NCBI GenBank assembly: GCA_947184155.2
Contig: CAMXCT020001132.1
Coordinates: 51,718-115,717, forward strand
Direction: 5' to 3'
Source: Cladocopium goreaui
Lineage: Eukaryota > Sar > Dinophyceae > Suessiales > Symbiodiniaceae
DNA: 64,000 nucleotides
Part shown: positions 46,303-57,080 of the stretch, one piece after another
How the letters are laid out: each line of letters begins with the position of its first letter
How positions within the stretch are numbered: position 1 is the first letter of the stretch
Notes under the pieces: generated by a model
The model's database searches: none
What the model was told of the DNA's origin: nothing
The model's input: the letters and a program-made list of their open reading frames with translations, nothing else
Made by a program: the position numbers and the translations under genes

Positions 46303-48423
46303 CTGAATTCTATGGATTTGAATAAAACTTTTGATGCTGGTAGAAACACACATGCCCTGGTCTAGATCACTGGGTCTTTGACACTGCTGTGCGTGTGGTA
46401 CTAGACTCTCATAAAGTCCTCCTACTATTGCTCGGGCGCAACATTGCACGGATCGACTGATATTTGCAGAGTTTGGCTTTGCTTGACGTCATACCATTGC
46501 CAAAGTGGTGAGAAAAGCAAAGGAATGCAGCAAGGAAGCCAGTGGAAACAAGCCAAACGAGCCAGTGACTATATAAGTTGATGTGGCTGGCCCTTTGGGA
46601 CGCCAAAGGCCGGGACGGAACCCTTTCAAGCTTCTGCAATCACAACTCTATGGTGTCTAGGTGATTGGTAAGTGCCTAATCTTTCCCAACCCTCTTAGTT
46701 TTTCTCTAACCTGAAGTTCCGTGTTCTGGTAACCTTGATATCTTTGCTAGGTAATCTTGACACACTGGTAACCTGCAATGATATATTGCATCTTTGTTAC
46801 CTCTAACTTTTTCATCAAGCACAAGAGTTAACAGAGTATAAGCGACCCTGGTTGGCGTTGAGAAGCCTTAGATCTTGTCAACATAGAGGTTAGAAAGCAT
46901 ATACAATATGAAGGTTAGGCGTGTTCGTGCCCTTTATAGGGGATTTTCAAATGCCATGCTTGATTGCCAGAGGGTAGATTACTTTAGTAGTTAAATCATC
47001 GAACTGAATGGGCCATGGCTTTCATAGCAAACTGTGAAACTGCCACACTTTGGGTAGTTCCCAAAATGGGGCCAAGGCGATGGGTTTCGAGGCTAAAATC
47101 GTTTAATTTCAGATGATTTGCCATTCAAACCTGGCGACAATCGCCACTTGGAAGAGCAAGATGGTTTAAACTATATACAGTGGAGGGCAATGCTAACTGA
47201 TATGTTTTGGGGTCCATTTCTTGAATTCCTGGTGATTTTAGAATTTTAGAACAATAAAACTGACTCTGGTGATTTTTAGTTTTGTCCGACACGACGAATT
47301 TCCTGGTGACTTGAAGATGTCTTGAGTTCGGAAGAGATTTTTGTTCACCATCATGGGGCCTCAGCAATCGGCAAAGGAGACCCATATAACAAGTACAACA
47401 CACACCCAAATGACATGGCAATTCCCGTCAATTCCCCTGTGTATCCCCATAGAGGGGTAGCAGTAGACTTCAGCAAACTGCTCAAACTCAGCCACTGGTA
47501 TTTGCTGCAGAAATTCACCATGTCAACTGTCTCACCTGACCTTGATCTCTCATTTGGAAGCCGGACACATGACACATTGTCAAGATTTGTCAAGTACTTC
47601 TTAAGCAATGTCAACTATGCCACGTGGTAGGTCTCGGGTCTTGCTATGCTTTAGGGAAAGGCTGCAGCTTTTCAGCCTTTGATCTGAGGATGTAAAGATT
47701 CAATCAAATATGCAGCCATGCACCACCCGGTTTTTTTGGACTTGACTTAAATGCACCTTCTGGACTCATTGTGGGGGTTGGCAGTGGCTCAGAAAATGTC
47801 AAAGTCAAAAGATGTCAAGAGCTATATTTTTGGGAATCGAATGCGGCTCTGATTTAGCTGAGTGTGCCTGTGTGTGTGTGTATGCATGTTTGCACAATGT
47901 TGCGTATTCTTTGGCAGCCATCCCTTTTTCCCTTATTCAAAACATGGGTTACCTGCTGCGTCATCACTGCTTCTTCAACGGAAAGACATGACATGATTAT
48001 GTTGTGTTCATCCAAAGTATCATCTCTCCCACTTTGAAAGTCTTGGAAGATCCTGCTAATCTGCCAAAGATTCGATAGATGTTTCTTCCTTGACTGGGAC
48101 GGCTACGAAAATAACCAGAGTGGGTCAGTGATAACTTCTACCCGACATGCAAGACCAACACGAAACACTACTTCGGGCCTTCAGGCCACCTTCCATGGGT
48201 ACTTTGTATCCTACCTATATACCGTATACTGTGTACCAAATATATATATATAATCTCGGAATATCCATCGAATTTGTCCAGCTGCGTGCAATTTTGGAAA
48301 CAAAGCAGTCCTATCCAATCATTTCCCATTGATTGGTAGGTTCGCTTCATGCTTCAATGCGAAAGTACACCTCCGCATTTATATAACTAAAACAATACCA
48401 AAACAAATTGGTCTCACAGGTCT
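46303..48423. other. mostly non-coding; one plus-strand ORF
   Basis: Minus 46,409-46,520 reads NGMTSSKAKLCKYQSIRAML (weakly coding). Plus 47,322-47,630 is a 102-codon frame reading GKGDPYNKYNTHPNDMAIPV and later SKLLKLSHWYLLQKFTMS. It is coding-like but the minus strand is also open. The rest shows nothing. Confidence 0.35.
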
Positions 48424-48861
48424 TCAGGGGCATGCATCGGGTGAATGCGGTAGAGGAGTAAAGTACCATTTTGGCTTAAGCGTTTCCTTTCGGTACTGCG
48501 CTGACTTTTTGATAGCCATCTGTACAGATTTTTCTTGGGCACATGGTGGACTCTTATGTACATGCCTTCCACCATCTATATAGCAATATCTCAAATTGGA
48601 AAATCTCTCGTCCTTGCAAGATTCAGCACCCTTGAGGCCTGAGGACACAGTGGTTTCACAGGGTCTCAAGCGTTGAAAAGAATACTGTTTGTATATAGAT
48701 TGTGTAAGTGCTCGCAAGTCTCCTGCAGCTGCTGTCGTCATTTTGGGACGTCTGCCAAGACATTCCTCCCGATAAATTCTCTTTGCCACGGCCTTGATTT
48801 TACTAAATCTTTCCTCCCCGTCCCTAATTTGTCGTTCAAAATCACATTCATTCTTGTTATT
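48424..48861 (-). CDS. long coding segment, unknown protein
   Basis: From a GAATTAG acceptor the frame is open for 145 codons. The first half reads NNKNECDFERQIRDGEERFS, then KIKAVAKRIYREECLGRRPK, then MTTAAAGDLRALTQSIYKQY: basic and strongly coding. The second half (from about residue 90) is less convincing and may be intron. No family recognised. Confidence 0.55.
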   Translation of the reverse strand, partial: NNKNECDFERQIRDGEERFSKIKAVAKRIYREECLGRRPKMTTAAAGDLRALTQSIYKQYSFQRLRPCETTVSSGLKGAESCKDERFSNLRYCYIDGGRHVHKSPPCAQEKSVQMAIKKSAQYRKETLKPKWYFTPLPHSPDACP

Positions 48862-48862
48862 C

Positions 48863-49320
48863 TAATTCTCAACCAGAATGCCTCGTCGCTCGGAGACCAA
48901 GGGCATTTACGGTGGTCAAGTGGCTCCTGGGTTTACTCTGTGGGCAATCCCAGGCAGCTCTTACAAGTTCCAAAGCTGCATTGACAATTCCGTACTGTAT
49001 CAAGAAGAAATCAACCCGACCATTACTTTGGCGTCTGAAGTTTGGCTTTGGCACTTGGCTATATGAATCGCCATCTGCATCCCCGTCGAGCGAAACCGGA
49101 TTCAGAAAGCGGTCCAGCCGCCACAAGACCGCAAATGCGGTCGTAGCACGTAGCAATGACTTTCTAAGCGGCTGCATGCGGCTGCGCCGCGAATCCAAAG
49201 AATTTCTGGAAAAGTTAGCCAGGCCGTCAGGCCATCAGCCAGCCAGTCAGATCAGGCAACTGGTGCCGCAGCAGGACTTTCAAGTCTCTCCTTTGGGGTG
49301 TGCCTCATGGCAGAAACTTT
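48863..49320. other. open on both strands
   Basis: Minus 48,869-49,198 (reads LDGDADGDSYSQVPKPNFRR, then IQYGIVNAALELVRAAWD) and plus 48,912-49,322 (reads RKRSSRHKTANAVVARSNDF) are both coding-like. One is a shadow. I cannot decide which. Confidence 0.35.
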
Positions 49321-49910
49321 AAACACTGCCACATACACCCCCAACTTCGCACCTGTGCCTCAACCTCAACCATTTTGAAGCTGATGCTTTGTGAGGTTTG
49401 TGTAAGCGCCAGACACTTCCAGGTGGACCTTTGCACATACCCAACAAGATCAATACAAGATCAACAAAAATAAAGCACCCATGGTTTCATCTCTGATATT
49501 CTCTGATCTCTAGATCCATCTTGGACTCTTGGACAAGGAATTTGGAATCTAGAAATGGAAGAATCGCCCCGAATTTGGTGGCCCACCTGATGGAGCTCGT
49601 ACAAGTTGGCGTGAGAAAACTTAGCAATCTCGTGCCTCGTGCAGAGCTCAATGGCGAACATATGTTTGATCTTGCTTGTTGAGTCGTCTGTCGTTTTCAT
49701 TTCTATGAGTTCTTATCTTCCCTTCAAATCTGCAAGAATAGCTCAAGATATTTCATCATTCTATTTCCTGCATTTTCCTGCTGCTATTTCTTCTGGCTTG
49801 TCTTGCTATCAAAGTTTCAGCCTGTCTCAGATTGAATCCCCTGCCAATGGTGCTTGTATTTGCGCCACTCTGCACATTTGTTAAACGAAACAGCTTGCTG
49901 AGAAGCTCAC

Positions 49911-50046
49911 GTCAACTTCCCTGGCTTGTAGCCTTCTTCTGATTCCTGTATTTCCTGTACCTCCTGTACGGGTGTCTCTTCAGGAGCTTCTGCTTTCTTG
50001 CCATCTTTCTCGGCTGCGGCCGCTTTGATCTCCTGGACGAACTTTG
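49911..50046 (-). CDS. probable exon, Glu/Lys-rich
   Basis: Reads KFVQEIKAAAAEKDGKKAEA, then PEETPVQEVQEIQESEEGYK, then PGKL, to a /GTGAGC donor. Low-complexity acidic linker typical of cytoskeletal or scaffold proteins. The two candidate acceptors (CAAAG/ and CCAG/) are both in phase 0. Confidence 0.55.
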
Positions 50047-50164
50047 ACCCAGGCCAACTATGCCATGCCTACAATGCAGGCCCTGGCTCAACATGGCTCA
50101 ACAACCACCAAAGGGGAAGATTGCTGGGAACATGCAGAGCTGAGTCAGCGGAGATCCCGCAAAC

Positions 50165-50296
50165 CTGGGCATGACAGCAATATCAGCAATGGGCCAAGGC
50201 GGTCCTTCTCTGCTTCTTTGAGATCATTCGGGCACCAGTAGAGATTTTTGGCTGTGATTCCCACTCCTTCCAGAATCCCTCTAAATCGATGCGCAC
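50165..50296 (-). CDS. well-bounded internal exon
   Basis: A textbook CCTTTTTTTGCAG/G acceptor and CCAG/GTTTGC donor. The best frame reads AHRFRGILEGVGITAKNLYW, then CPNDLKEAEKDRLGPLLILL. A second frame (VRIDLEGFWKEWESQPKIST) is also open, so frame is likely but not certain. Confidence 0.55.
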
Positions 50297-50490
50297 CTGC
50301 AAAAAAAGGCCAGTGTTTGCTCGCAGAAAGCTATATAAATCAGTCCCATTAGCAATATAAGCAGTCTGCAAGCTGCCAAAGGCAGATTGCAACTGTGACT
50401 GAAGCACAAGCACCTTCAATGCACCAAGTGGCCATAAAGAAAAGGTATCCGTTTGCGTGTCAGGAAGTCAGTGTGCATCCGTGTGCCACA

Positions 50491-50758
50491 TCAACGTGTC
50501 CCACCCAATAATCCATTCAGAATCCAGATAAAACCAATTGTAAGCCAGTCACAGTTGATCCAGTAGTTCATATCTTCGTACATCCTGCATCTGCAGCTGT
50601 TCAAATAGGACTGCTGCAAAACCAGGGGCAAGTCTGTCCTGTCTGGATCGAAGCTTTCTCGAATATGCGTCACACTCTCCAAGCCGCTGAACTCTGACGT
50701 TTCTTGCTCTGAGATCAGAAGCAGCTTTGCCTTTCAGTGATGTCTCACAAATCTTCAT
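50491..50758 (-). CDS. coding-like segment, two frames
   Basis: One frame reads THIRESFDPDRTDLPLVLQQ, then SYLNSCRCRMYEDMNYWINC. The other reads ASDLRARNVRVQRLGECDAY, then FAAVLFEQLQMQDVRRYELL. A GTTCAG acceptor near 50,690 favours the first. Confidence 0.4.
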
Positions 50759-51241
50759 AAATCTTCACAAGGCATTGCCCAAACGATTCTACCCAGAAGC
50801 CACGACAACTGCGACAACAAATATACAAGCCGGGAACGGGAAGACCAGGGAAGCGCTCTGTCATTCTTGACCTGGGAAAGCTGATATTTTGTAGCTTTGG
50901 ACATCTTTGAAAACCGTCAAAATGAAACAATGCCTGGGACTTTGAGACTTAAAGTAAGTTCGCGACAACAAGTCACAAACTTCTGCTCTCGAGGCAACAC
51001 CAGTTCGAACGAACAACACGCTATCGGCGTTTTTGCAGGCCCAGTTGAAACGGGCAGCTCTGCCAGTGTACCTCTTCCTGACAAGAATGATGCTCATGCT
51101 CAATTTATTTCTGCTCAAACATGCTCATCTCAGCTCTCTGGCACTGACTCGAGAGAAACCCGACATTTTTTGACACAGAGCCCTACCAAGAGACCATCCC
51201 ACTGGTGCCACAGTGTCTGAATTTACGAACTCAAAAGGCAC

Positions 51242-51640
51242 CTAGTCTGTCCCATGCTTTATGGACTTTATGGTGCAAGTTGGCCAGCAAGAAGCATGTT
51301 TTGCCAGCTGATTCCCAAATGAAGCAAAAATCAGCAATTCCAGGCCCTGTGGTACCCATCCTCTAACAAATGACGTATCAAGAAACTTTGTGGTGCCAAG
51401 GCTCCTCATCCTTTCTGCAATGGGTGCAAAGTTGCCTATGGGATCTTCACCCTGCTCATACTCCACTTCATGAGCGAAGGACAGCCCATGCCACTTGCGA
51501 TGAAAAATTCTTCCAACTTCGCCATCGTAGTATAATTGCTCTGGGTTCCACATATCTGAAAAGCCAGTAGCTGCCATGTCGGCAACATCCGCCAGGCTGG
51601 TGGTTCCTCGAGAACTGCCGAATGTCAGGCTCTCACAGGG
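51242..51640 (-). CDS. largest single host-like exon, unknown protein
   Basis: About 130 codons, open from about 51,634 (after CTGTGAG) to a stop at 51242. Reads SLTFGSSRGTTSLADVADMA, then NPEQLYYDGEVGRIFHRKWH, then FAHEVEYEQGEDPIGNFAPI, then TSFVRGWVPQGLELLIFASF. Rich in aromatic and acidic residues like a globular cytosolic protein. No catalytic motif recognised. A methionine lies about 20 codons in, so it could be a first exon. Confidence 0.6.
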   Translation of the reverse strand, partial: PCESLTFGSSRGTTSLADVADMAATGFSDMWNPEQLYYDGEVGRIFHRKWHGLSFAHEVEYEQGEDPIGNFAPIAERMRSLGTTKFLDTSFVRGWVPQGLELLIFASFGNQLAKHASCWPTCTIKSIKHGTD

Positions 51641-52645
51641 TCACAACATGCCACTCTTTAAGCCAAATCCAGGGACATTCAACGGCTGCCACAATGGTCA
51701 TGAATAAATGCAAGCAGGCAACTGGTGAGATCAAATGGATAGCAAGGTCCATCAAATTCAATCTTGTGCAGGAGCATTCCTTGCGAATTGGAGCTCGCTG
51801 GGGAAGCAAAGGAAAGCCGCATGTGAAGCCAACAATGTCAATAGTCAGTGACAGGACGAGTGGAATTTGGCTGAATCAAGAGTAAAGGGGCGAGTAGAGC
51901 ATCGATCGCCAAGCGGGAGCACCTGAAACAACAAATCAAATCAAATCAAATCAACATAAGCCAAAGGATATCTACTTGAATGAACGTTTTCTTTAACTAC
52001 AAAATCTCTGAACACTTAAAGTGACTTAACATCAAGCGCAATCAAATGTGCACAAGATACAATCCAGCGCACAATCAAATACAACCAAATGCAATCAGGA
52101 GACTGCTACCTGTTTGATGGATTGCAAGTCACCGACTCGGCTCAGCTCCACTGCGGACCTGGCGGGCACCTTGACCCGCGACTGGAGCCCATGGCAGGAT
52201 ATGATGGCAGTGCGGAAGGCCAGTCCTGCGCTTCAGCGAACTCAGCAAAGGGGATACAGTCGCATACAGTGTCTGAAGACCCAGGATTGCACATGGACAC
52301 CCAATATATGGAGCTGCAATTGGTTGTGTTGAACTCAACTTTGTTCAAAGCACGATCAAAAAACTATTTCAGGGTTTATGTGGCACCCAGGTGGCACCAT
52401 CAGTGGCAAAGGCAAACCACCTCTCTAAAGGTGAAGTCAAAGGACTAGAAATAACATTTAATAACCATAGCTGTTCAGCCAAAAAAGAGCGGAATCTGAT
52501 TTTTTCCATCTGCAGAGGTCTCCTGATGAATCTTCGTAAACACCATGTTGCATGGCTTTGGTCGCTTGTCGCACATCATACCACATAGGATGCACATTGT
52601 ACTCACCTTGCAAGTTGATTGAGCTTTGTCATTACAAATCAAAGA
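51641..52645. other. open frames on both strands, no confident exon
   Basis: Plus 51,622-51,885 (reads KCKQATGEIKWIARSIKFNL) and plus 52,089-52,448 (119 codons, reads GDCYLFDGLQVTDSAQLHCG) are open, and so is minus 52,142-52,348. No splice evidence decides between them. AATCAAATCAAATCA repeats lie at about 51,935-51,955. Confidence 0.35.
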
Positions 52646-52800
52646 TCATGAACTGGAGTTGGACCGGGGTAGAAGAATAGGCAGAATAGGGTTCAAGTTG
52701 GTCAACTTGGCACTGAAAGCCTCCAGGTCAGAAACGAGTTTGTGGAGGGAAACTTCATATCCTTGAAGCCTTGTCTTCAGCATGCCAAGATATGCCAAGT
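52646..52800 (-). CDS. probable 3'-terminal exon, helical
   Basis: Acceptor CGCATGTAG, then 51 codons to a stop. Reads LAYLGMLKTRLQGYEVSLHK, then LVSDLEAFSAKLTNLNPILP, a coiled-coil-like helix and a short Pro/Ser tail. Just upstream lies a pyrimidine-rich minisatellite that supplies the tract before the acceptor. Confidence 0.55.
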
Positions 52801-52819
52801 CTACATGCGAAGGAGACGG

Positions 52820-52875
52820 TAGGAGAACATGGAGAACATGGAGAACATGGAGAACATGGAGAACATGGAGAACAA
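52820..52875 (+). repeat. 9-bp minisatellite, GGAGAACAT
   Basis: About six copies in register. On the coding (minus) strand they read CCATGTTCT, just upstream of the acceptor at 52,801. Confidence 0.95.
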
Positions 52876-52993
52876 TCGGACTGCAAGGTCTCCTGGCGTA
52901 CCAAGAGCCTTTCCAAACAGCTGCGCCTTGAAAGTGCATCCATAGAAAAGGGATCGAAAAGGATACTTTGTGCAAATCTAATTCAGCAAAGGA

Positions 52994-53165
52994 TCATGAT
53001 GCTTGGTTGAAGATTTGGAGACTGCCCTTTGCAGTTTTAACCACTTGTAGATTGTCGTCACGAAACAAAGCAGTGCTCCCTGCTGGCAGAGATTTCAGAT
53101 CCCTGTCCAACATTCGCAGTTTCACCTTAAGCAAACGGACCAATGGTAACAAAATGCAGATCAGT
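52994..53165 (-). CDS. probable exon
   Basis: 56 codons to a stop at 52994. Reads ILLPLVRLLKVKLRMLDRDL, then KSLPAGSTALFRDDNLQVVK, then TAKGSLQIFNQAS. Strong coding character. Upstream border not resolved. Confidence 0.55.
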
Positions 53166-53289
53166 TTCGGCAACTAGTTCGAGACAAATCATGTCCATTG
53201 CATGCAAAATCGCAACAAATCAGGTTGTTGTCGGATGATTCAAACCAACTCCATGCGAATTGCCCGCTAGCTTGTTGTTTCTTGTAGAC

Positions 53290-54131
53290 TCAACCAACAG
53301 CTCCCCTAAACCCAGGTAACTGTTTTTTTGGGTGCAGGGATGGAGTTGTTTTGGCATTTTGGCAAAATCCAACTTCCATATGTAGTTTAACTTCTTGAGG
53401 GTTGTTAAGGTGTTTCTTTACCTCCCACATCCAGTACCTCATGTTGGACTCGTTGGGATTGACATGTATCTGATAGGGCAGTGGATCAACCAACAAATGG
53501 TGCGCAAAGTGTGGTCTTGCGTAATTTGCAGGCTTGGAGGACTTCCCTGCGCATGGAACATCAATCCTGACGTTCCATGATTTCGGACTGAAAATCGGGG
53601 ATCTCCCTATGAGCATGAACCATTTCCAGTGTTTGAAAGTTCAATACACTTATATAGAGACTTAGATCTGCTTTGTCATGCCGCGTCACAGTGCTCTTAG
53701 CTGGAATCTTGCCGCATGACTGAATTGTCCCTGATTCACCTGACAGGCAAACCACAGGATTACCATCGACGAATATTTCAAAGGATGGACAGCCTTGGCG
53801 ACATAATTAGGTGGGGCACGCAGGTGGCTCTGAAATCTGATCAAAGGCAAGCTGGCGCAGCCCCTGTAAAGTTTCTCCCAGAGTCAAAAACATTAAACAG
53901 CGCAGTGATGCCGAATACCCACTCTGTCCAATAGCCCGATTCCGCCAATGTTCCGTTCGGTTCGACCCGGTTCGATGCCTATGTAGAGCGAAAAGGCGGC
54001 ATTCGGAATGTCATCCAGTCTCACGTAGAGGCCTCTTCGAAGTGTCCAGGGAGCCTCCCAGAAGATGGCAGCGAGGCTGGTTTGCATGTCACCCCATCCA
54101 GGGTTCAGATCGTACCTTGCAACGGCGGTGC
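53290..54131 (-). CDS. coding block, broken in three
   Basis: (a) 53893-54131, after TCGAAAG/G: reads [20 protein letters not shown], then [20 protein letters not shown]. (b) 53561 to about 53,860: [18 protein letters not shown], one in-frame TAA, then [20 protein letters not shown], then [20 protein letters not shown]. (c) 53290-53587: [20 protein letters not shown], then [20 protein letters not shown], then [16 protein letters not shown]. Pieces b and c overlap in different frames, so a frameshift (or a sequence error) is present. A globular protein of unknown family. Confidence 0.55.
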
Positions 54132-54159
54132 CTTTCGAAATGAATCCAACGCCAAAGAA

Positions 54160-54386
54160 TAAACGTGTATGTGTATATATACATATATATATATACAAAT
54201 ATAATACACATATATATATATATACATACGTTTATTTATACATATATATATACATATATATATATACATATACATATACATATATATATACATATACATA
54301 TACATATATATATATACATATATACATATATATACACTTAAATATATATATATGTACATATATACAGAGACATATAATTATATATA
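54160..54386. repeat. TATA/CATA microsatellite
   Basis: ATACATATACATATA-type runs, into whose end the neighbouring MITE is inserted. Confidence 0.95.
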
Positions 54387-54388
54387 TA

Positions 54389-54812
54389 GTCATCCTAAAG
54401 TAGATAGAATATTTTTTTTGAGGGTGCGGGATTTATGTTGGAATTATGTTGGATGTCGGCCACTTAAAAATAAATAGGTAGTTGGAATATTTCGGGGGAG
54501 GTCGAAAACTGGTAGTTGGAATATGGTTTGCAGGGTCTTAAGCTGCTGTGGGGTCTGCGCGTGGTGTTCACAATTCCCTCAAAATATTCTATCTACCTGG
54601 TTTGAAACAATATTCTATCTACTTTTCGGTGTTGTTTGATTTTTGTGTTTTTCAAAATTTCTCCAGACCCGTGTCCAAAACTGGCTAAAAATGACTTAAC
54701 AAAAACGAAAAACGTGTAAAAACTGAGGGTTTCGAAAACATTCCAACTATTTATTGTTATTTTTGAAAATCATTTTTGAAAATGTCCGATATTCTATCTA
54801 CTCCAGGATGAC
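54389..54812. mobile_element. 424-bp MITE with 25-bp TIRs and TA duplication
   Basis: Left end GTCATCCTAAAGTAGATAGA plus ATATT. The right end reads GTCATCCTGGAGTAGATAGA plus ATATC on the opposite strand: 22 of 25 match. TA flanks both ends (54387-54388 and 54813-54814), as for Tc1/mariner-type target sites. Internally ATATTCTATCTAC recurs at about 54,585 and 54,608, and GTAGTTGGAATAT occurs twice against ATTCCAACTA near the right end, so subterminal repeats are also inverted. No coding capacity. Confidence 0.88.
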
Positions 54813-54829
54813 TAACTATATATATATAT

Positions 54830-55810
54830 GTGTGTGTGTGTTCCCAAATAGAATTGAAAATGGCAAACGAAAGCAGGCAACTGCAGCAGCACATCAACTT
54901 TTGCTATGCAGTTGGCCTGTGCGGCTGGGTTTCTGTTTTGATGCCACATGCATCAAGTTCCATACATATGGTTCCCTCAGGAACCCATCAAAACTAGTGG
55001 ACCCCAGTGCATATCTGACAATAGTCAAAACCAGGTGGGAATGGTTTTGTGTTTTCTTAACTTTAAGACTAGGCGACCTCAAAGTTTTCTCACGCTATAT
55101 TTGAATCATGTTGGATTCAGCCAGCTCTGTGCCATGTCTGGCAAACAAAGAATTAATGGCAAACATCCAGAAGGTACGTGGCACATCTTCAAAAGATGGC
55201 CCGAAAAACAAAATTGAAGCGTAAGTCACATACTTCACGATCAGAGTTAACCTCAGAAGCGGAAACTTGTCTGAAGTTCCCATGTCTGAATTTGTATATG
55301 TCCTTACCATCCCCTGTGGAATTCGAGCGAAGGGTCGGGGCTTCGTTCCATAGGGATAAAACGAAAACCCAAGCAGAAGGGGGTGGTGTTTTCACTATAA
55401 AATGCAACCCTGCCAAGTTCACAGCCCCCTGCCACTGCTATAAAATGAAACCCCTGCCTTACATTGGCCACCACTTCTAACAAACTATGCACTATAGAAC
55501 AAAAAAAACAGTCGCGTGGATCAGAAAAACGACCCCCTATAGACTAGAAAACTGGGTTTGCAAGGCCCAAAGTTTGGTTTCACTTTTGGATACGTTTTTT
55601 CCCCAAACCATCTGGGCATAGGGTAGGTACTATTCTATAGGAAAAGTGGCCTACCAACCCCCACACTATAGAATCATACCCAGAAGCTATTTATTTTGCA
55701 GGGTTTTCTCCAAGGAGGATTCCTTAACTCTTTACGTGACCATGCGTCCTGAATTCTTTGGGGAAGTATGCTTTCCGCTTTGTTTTGTTTTATGATGTCC
55801 TGTTGTGTTC
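54830..55810. other. no confident gene
   Basis: Short open frames on both strands only. CTATAGAA/CTATAGACT phrases recur at 55,490-55,680. Confidence 0.4.
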
Positions 55811-55814
55811 GTTT

Positions 55815-55925
55815 CCAAGCTACTGGCAGCATTTGGAGCTGGAAGCTGCGATTTTCAGTGGTATTTTCAACATTTTTGAACTCAAGCCTCTGATTTTCCG
55901 TGATATTTGTGTAACATTTGCGATG
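55815..55925 (+). repeat. degenerate dispersed repeat, copy B
   Basis: CAGCATTTGGAGCTGGAAGC, then GTGGTATTTTCAACATTTTT and GCCTCTGATTTTCCGTGA, parallel the repeat at 284-530. It leads directly into the 127-bp satellite. Confidence 0.65.
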
Positions 55926-57030
55926 CCATGTGCTCGCACATTTGCAATTCTCTATGCTGCACCCAACTAGTTATTATGCATATAACAACACAATCGCGCA
56001 GTGCAGTGAAGAACTGTGACATACACATTCTTCTTCAACACTCATGTGATACCATGCCCTCACGCGCTTGCAATGCACTCTGCTGTTCCAAACTAGCTGT
56101 TTGCGCGTAGACAAGCACAATCGCGCAGTGCAGCGAAGAACTGTGACATACACATTCGTCTTCAACACTCATGCGATGTCATGCGCTCACGCGCTTGCAA
56201 TGCACTCAGCTGTTCCAAGCTAGCTGTTTGCGCGTAGAACAGCACAACCGTGCAGCGCAGTGAAGAACTGTGACATACACATTCTTCTTCAACACTCATG
56301 TGATGCCATGCGCTTACGCGCTTGCAATGCACTCTGCTGTTCCAAACCAGCTGTTTGCGTTTAGAACAGCACAACCGTGCAGCGCAGTGAAGAACTGTGA
56401 CATACACATTCTTCTTCAACACTCATGCGATGCCATGCGCTTACGCGCTTGCAATGCACTCAGCTGTTCCAAGCTAGCTGTTTGCGCGTAGAACAGCACA
56501 ACCGTGCAGTGCAGTGAAGAACTGTGACGTACACATTCTCCTTCAACACTCATGTGATGCCATGCGCTTACGCGCTTGCAATGCACTCTGCTGTTCCAAA
56601 CTAGCTGTTTGCGCGTAGACAAGCACACTCGTGCAGTGCAGGGAAGAACTGTGACATACACATTCGTCTTCAACACTCATGCGATGCCATGTGCTCACGC
56701 GCTTGCAATGCACTCAGCAGTTCCAACCCAGCTGTTTGCGTTTAGAACAGCACAACCGTGCAGCGCAGTGAAGAACTGTGACATACACATTCTTCTTCAA
56801 CACTCATGCGATGCCATGCGCTTACGCGCTTGCAATGCACTCTGACGTTCCAAACTAGCTGCTTGCGCGTGCAACAGCACAATCGTGCAGCGCGTACAAG
56901 AGCACAATCGTGCAGTGCAGTGAAGAAATGTGACCTTGTGACCTACACATTCTTCTTCGACGCCCATGTGATGCAGTGCGCGCCCACACTTGCGCAGAGT
57001 GCTGTTTCGAACAGGCTGTTTGCTTTTTGA
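55926..57030 (+). repeat. 127-bp satellite with dimeric order, about eight units
   Basis: GAACTGTGAC starts at 56011, 56138, 56265, 56392, 56519, 56646 and 56773: six intervals of exactly 127. Alternate units share variants (CTCTGCTGTTCCAAAC with GTGAT, against CTCAGCTGTTCCAAGC with GCGAT). The first and eighth units are degenerate. Open frames on both strands are repeat artefacts. Confidence 0.97.
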
Positions 57031-57080
57031 GATGCCACGACGGAGAGATACAGAACCAGCCGCGCAGTAGCACTCGCGCA

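Noticed and set aside
56162..56845. Series of similar 70-90-codon ORFs suggesting a gene family
   Set aside because: They are the 127-bp satellite read in successive frames on both strands.
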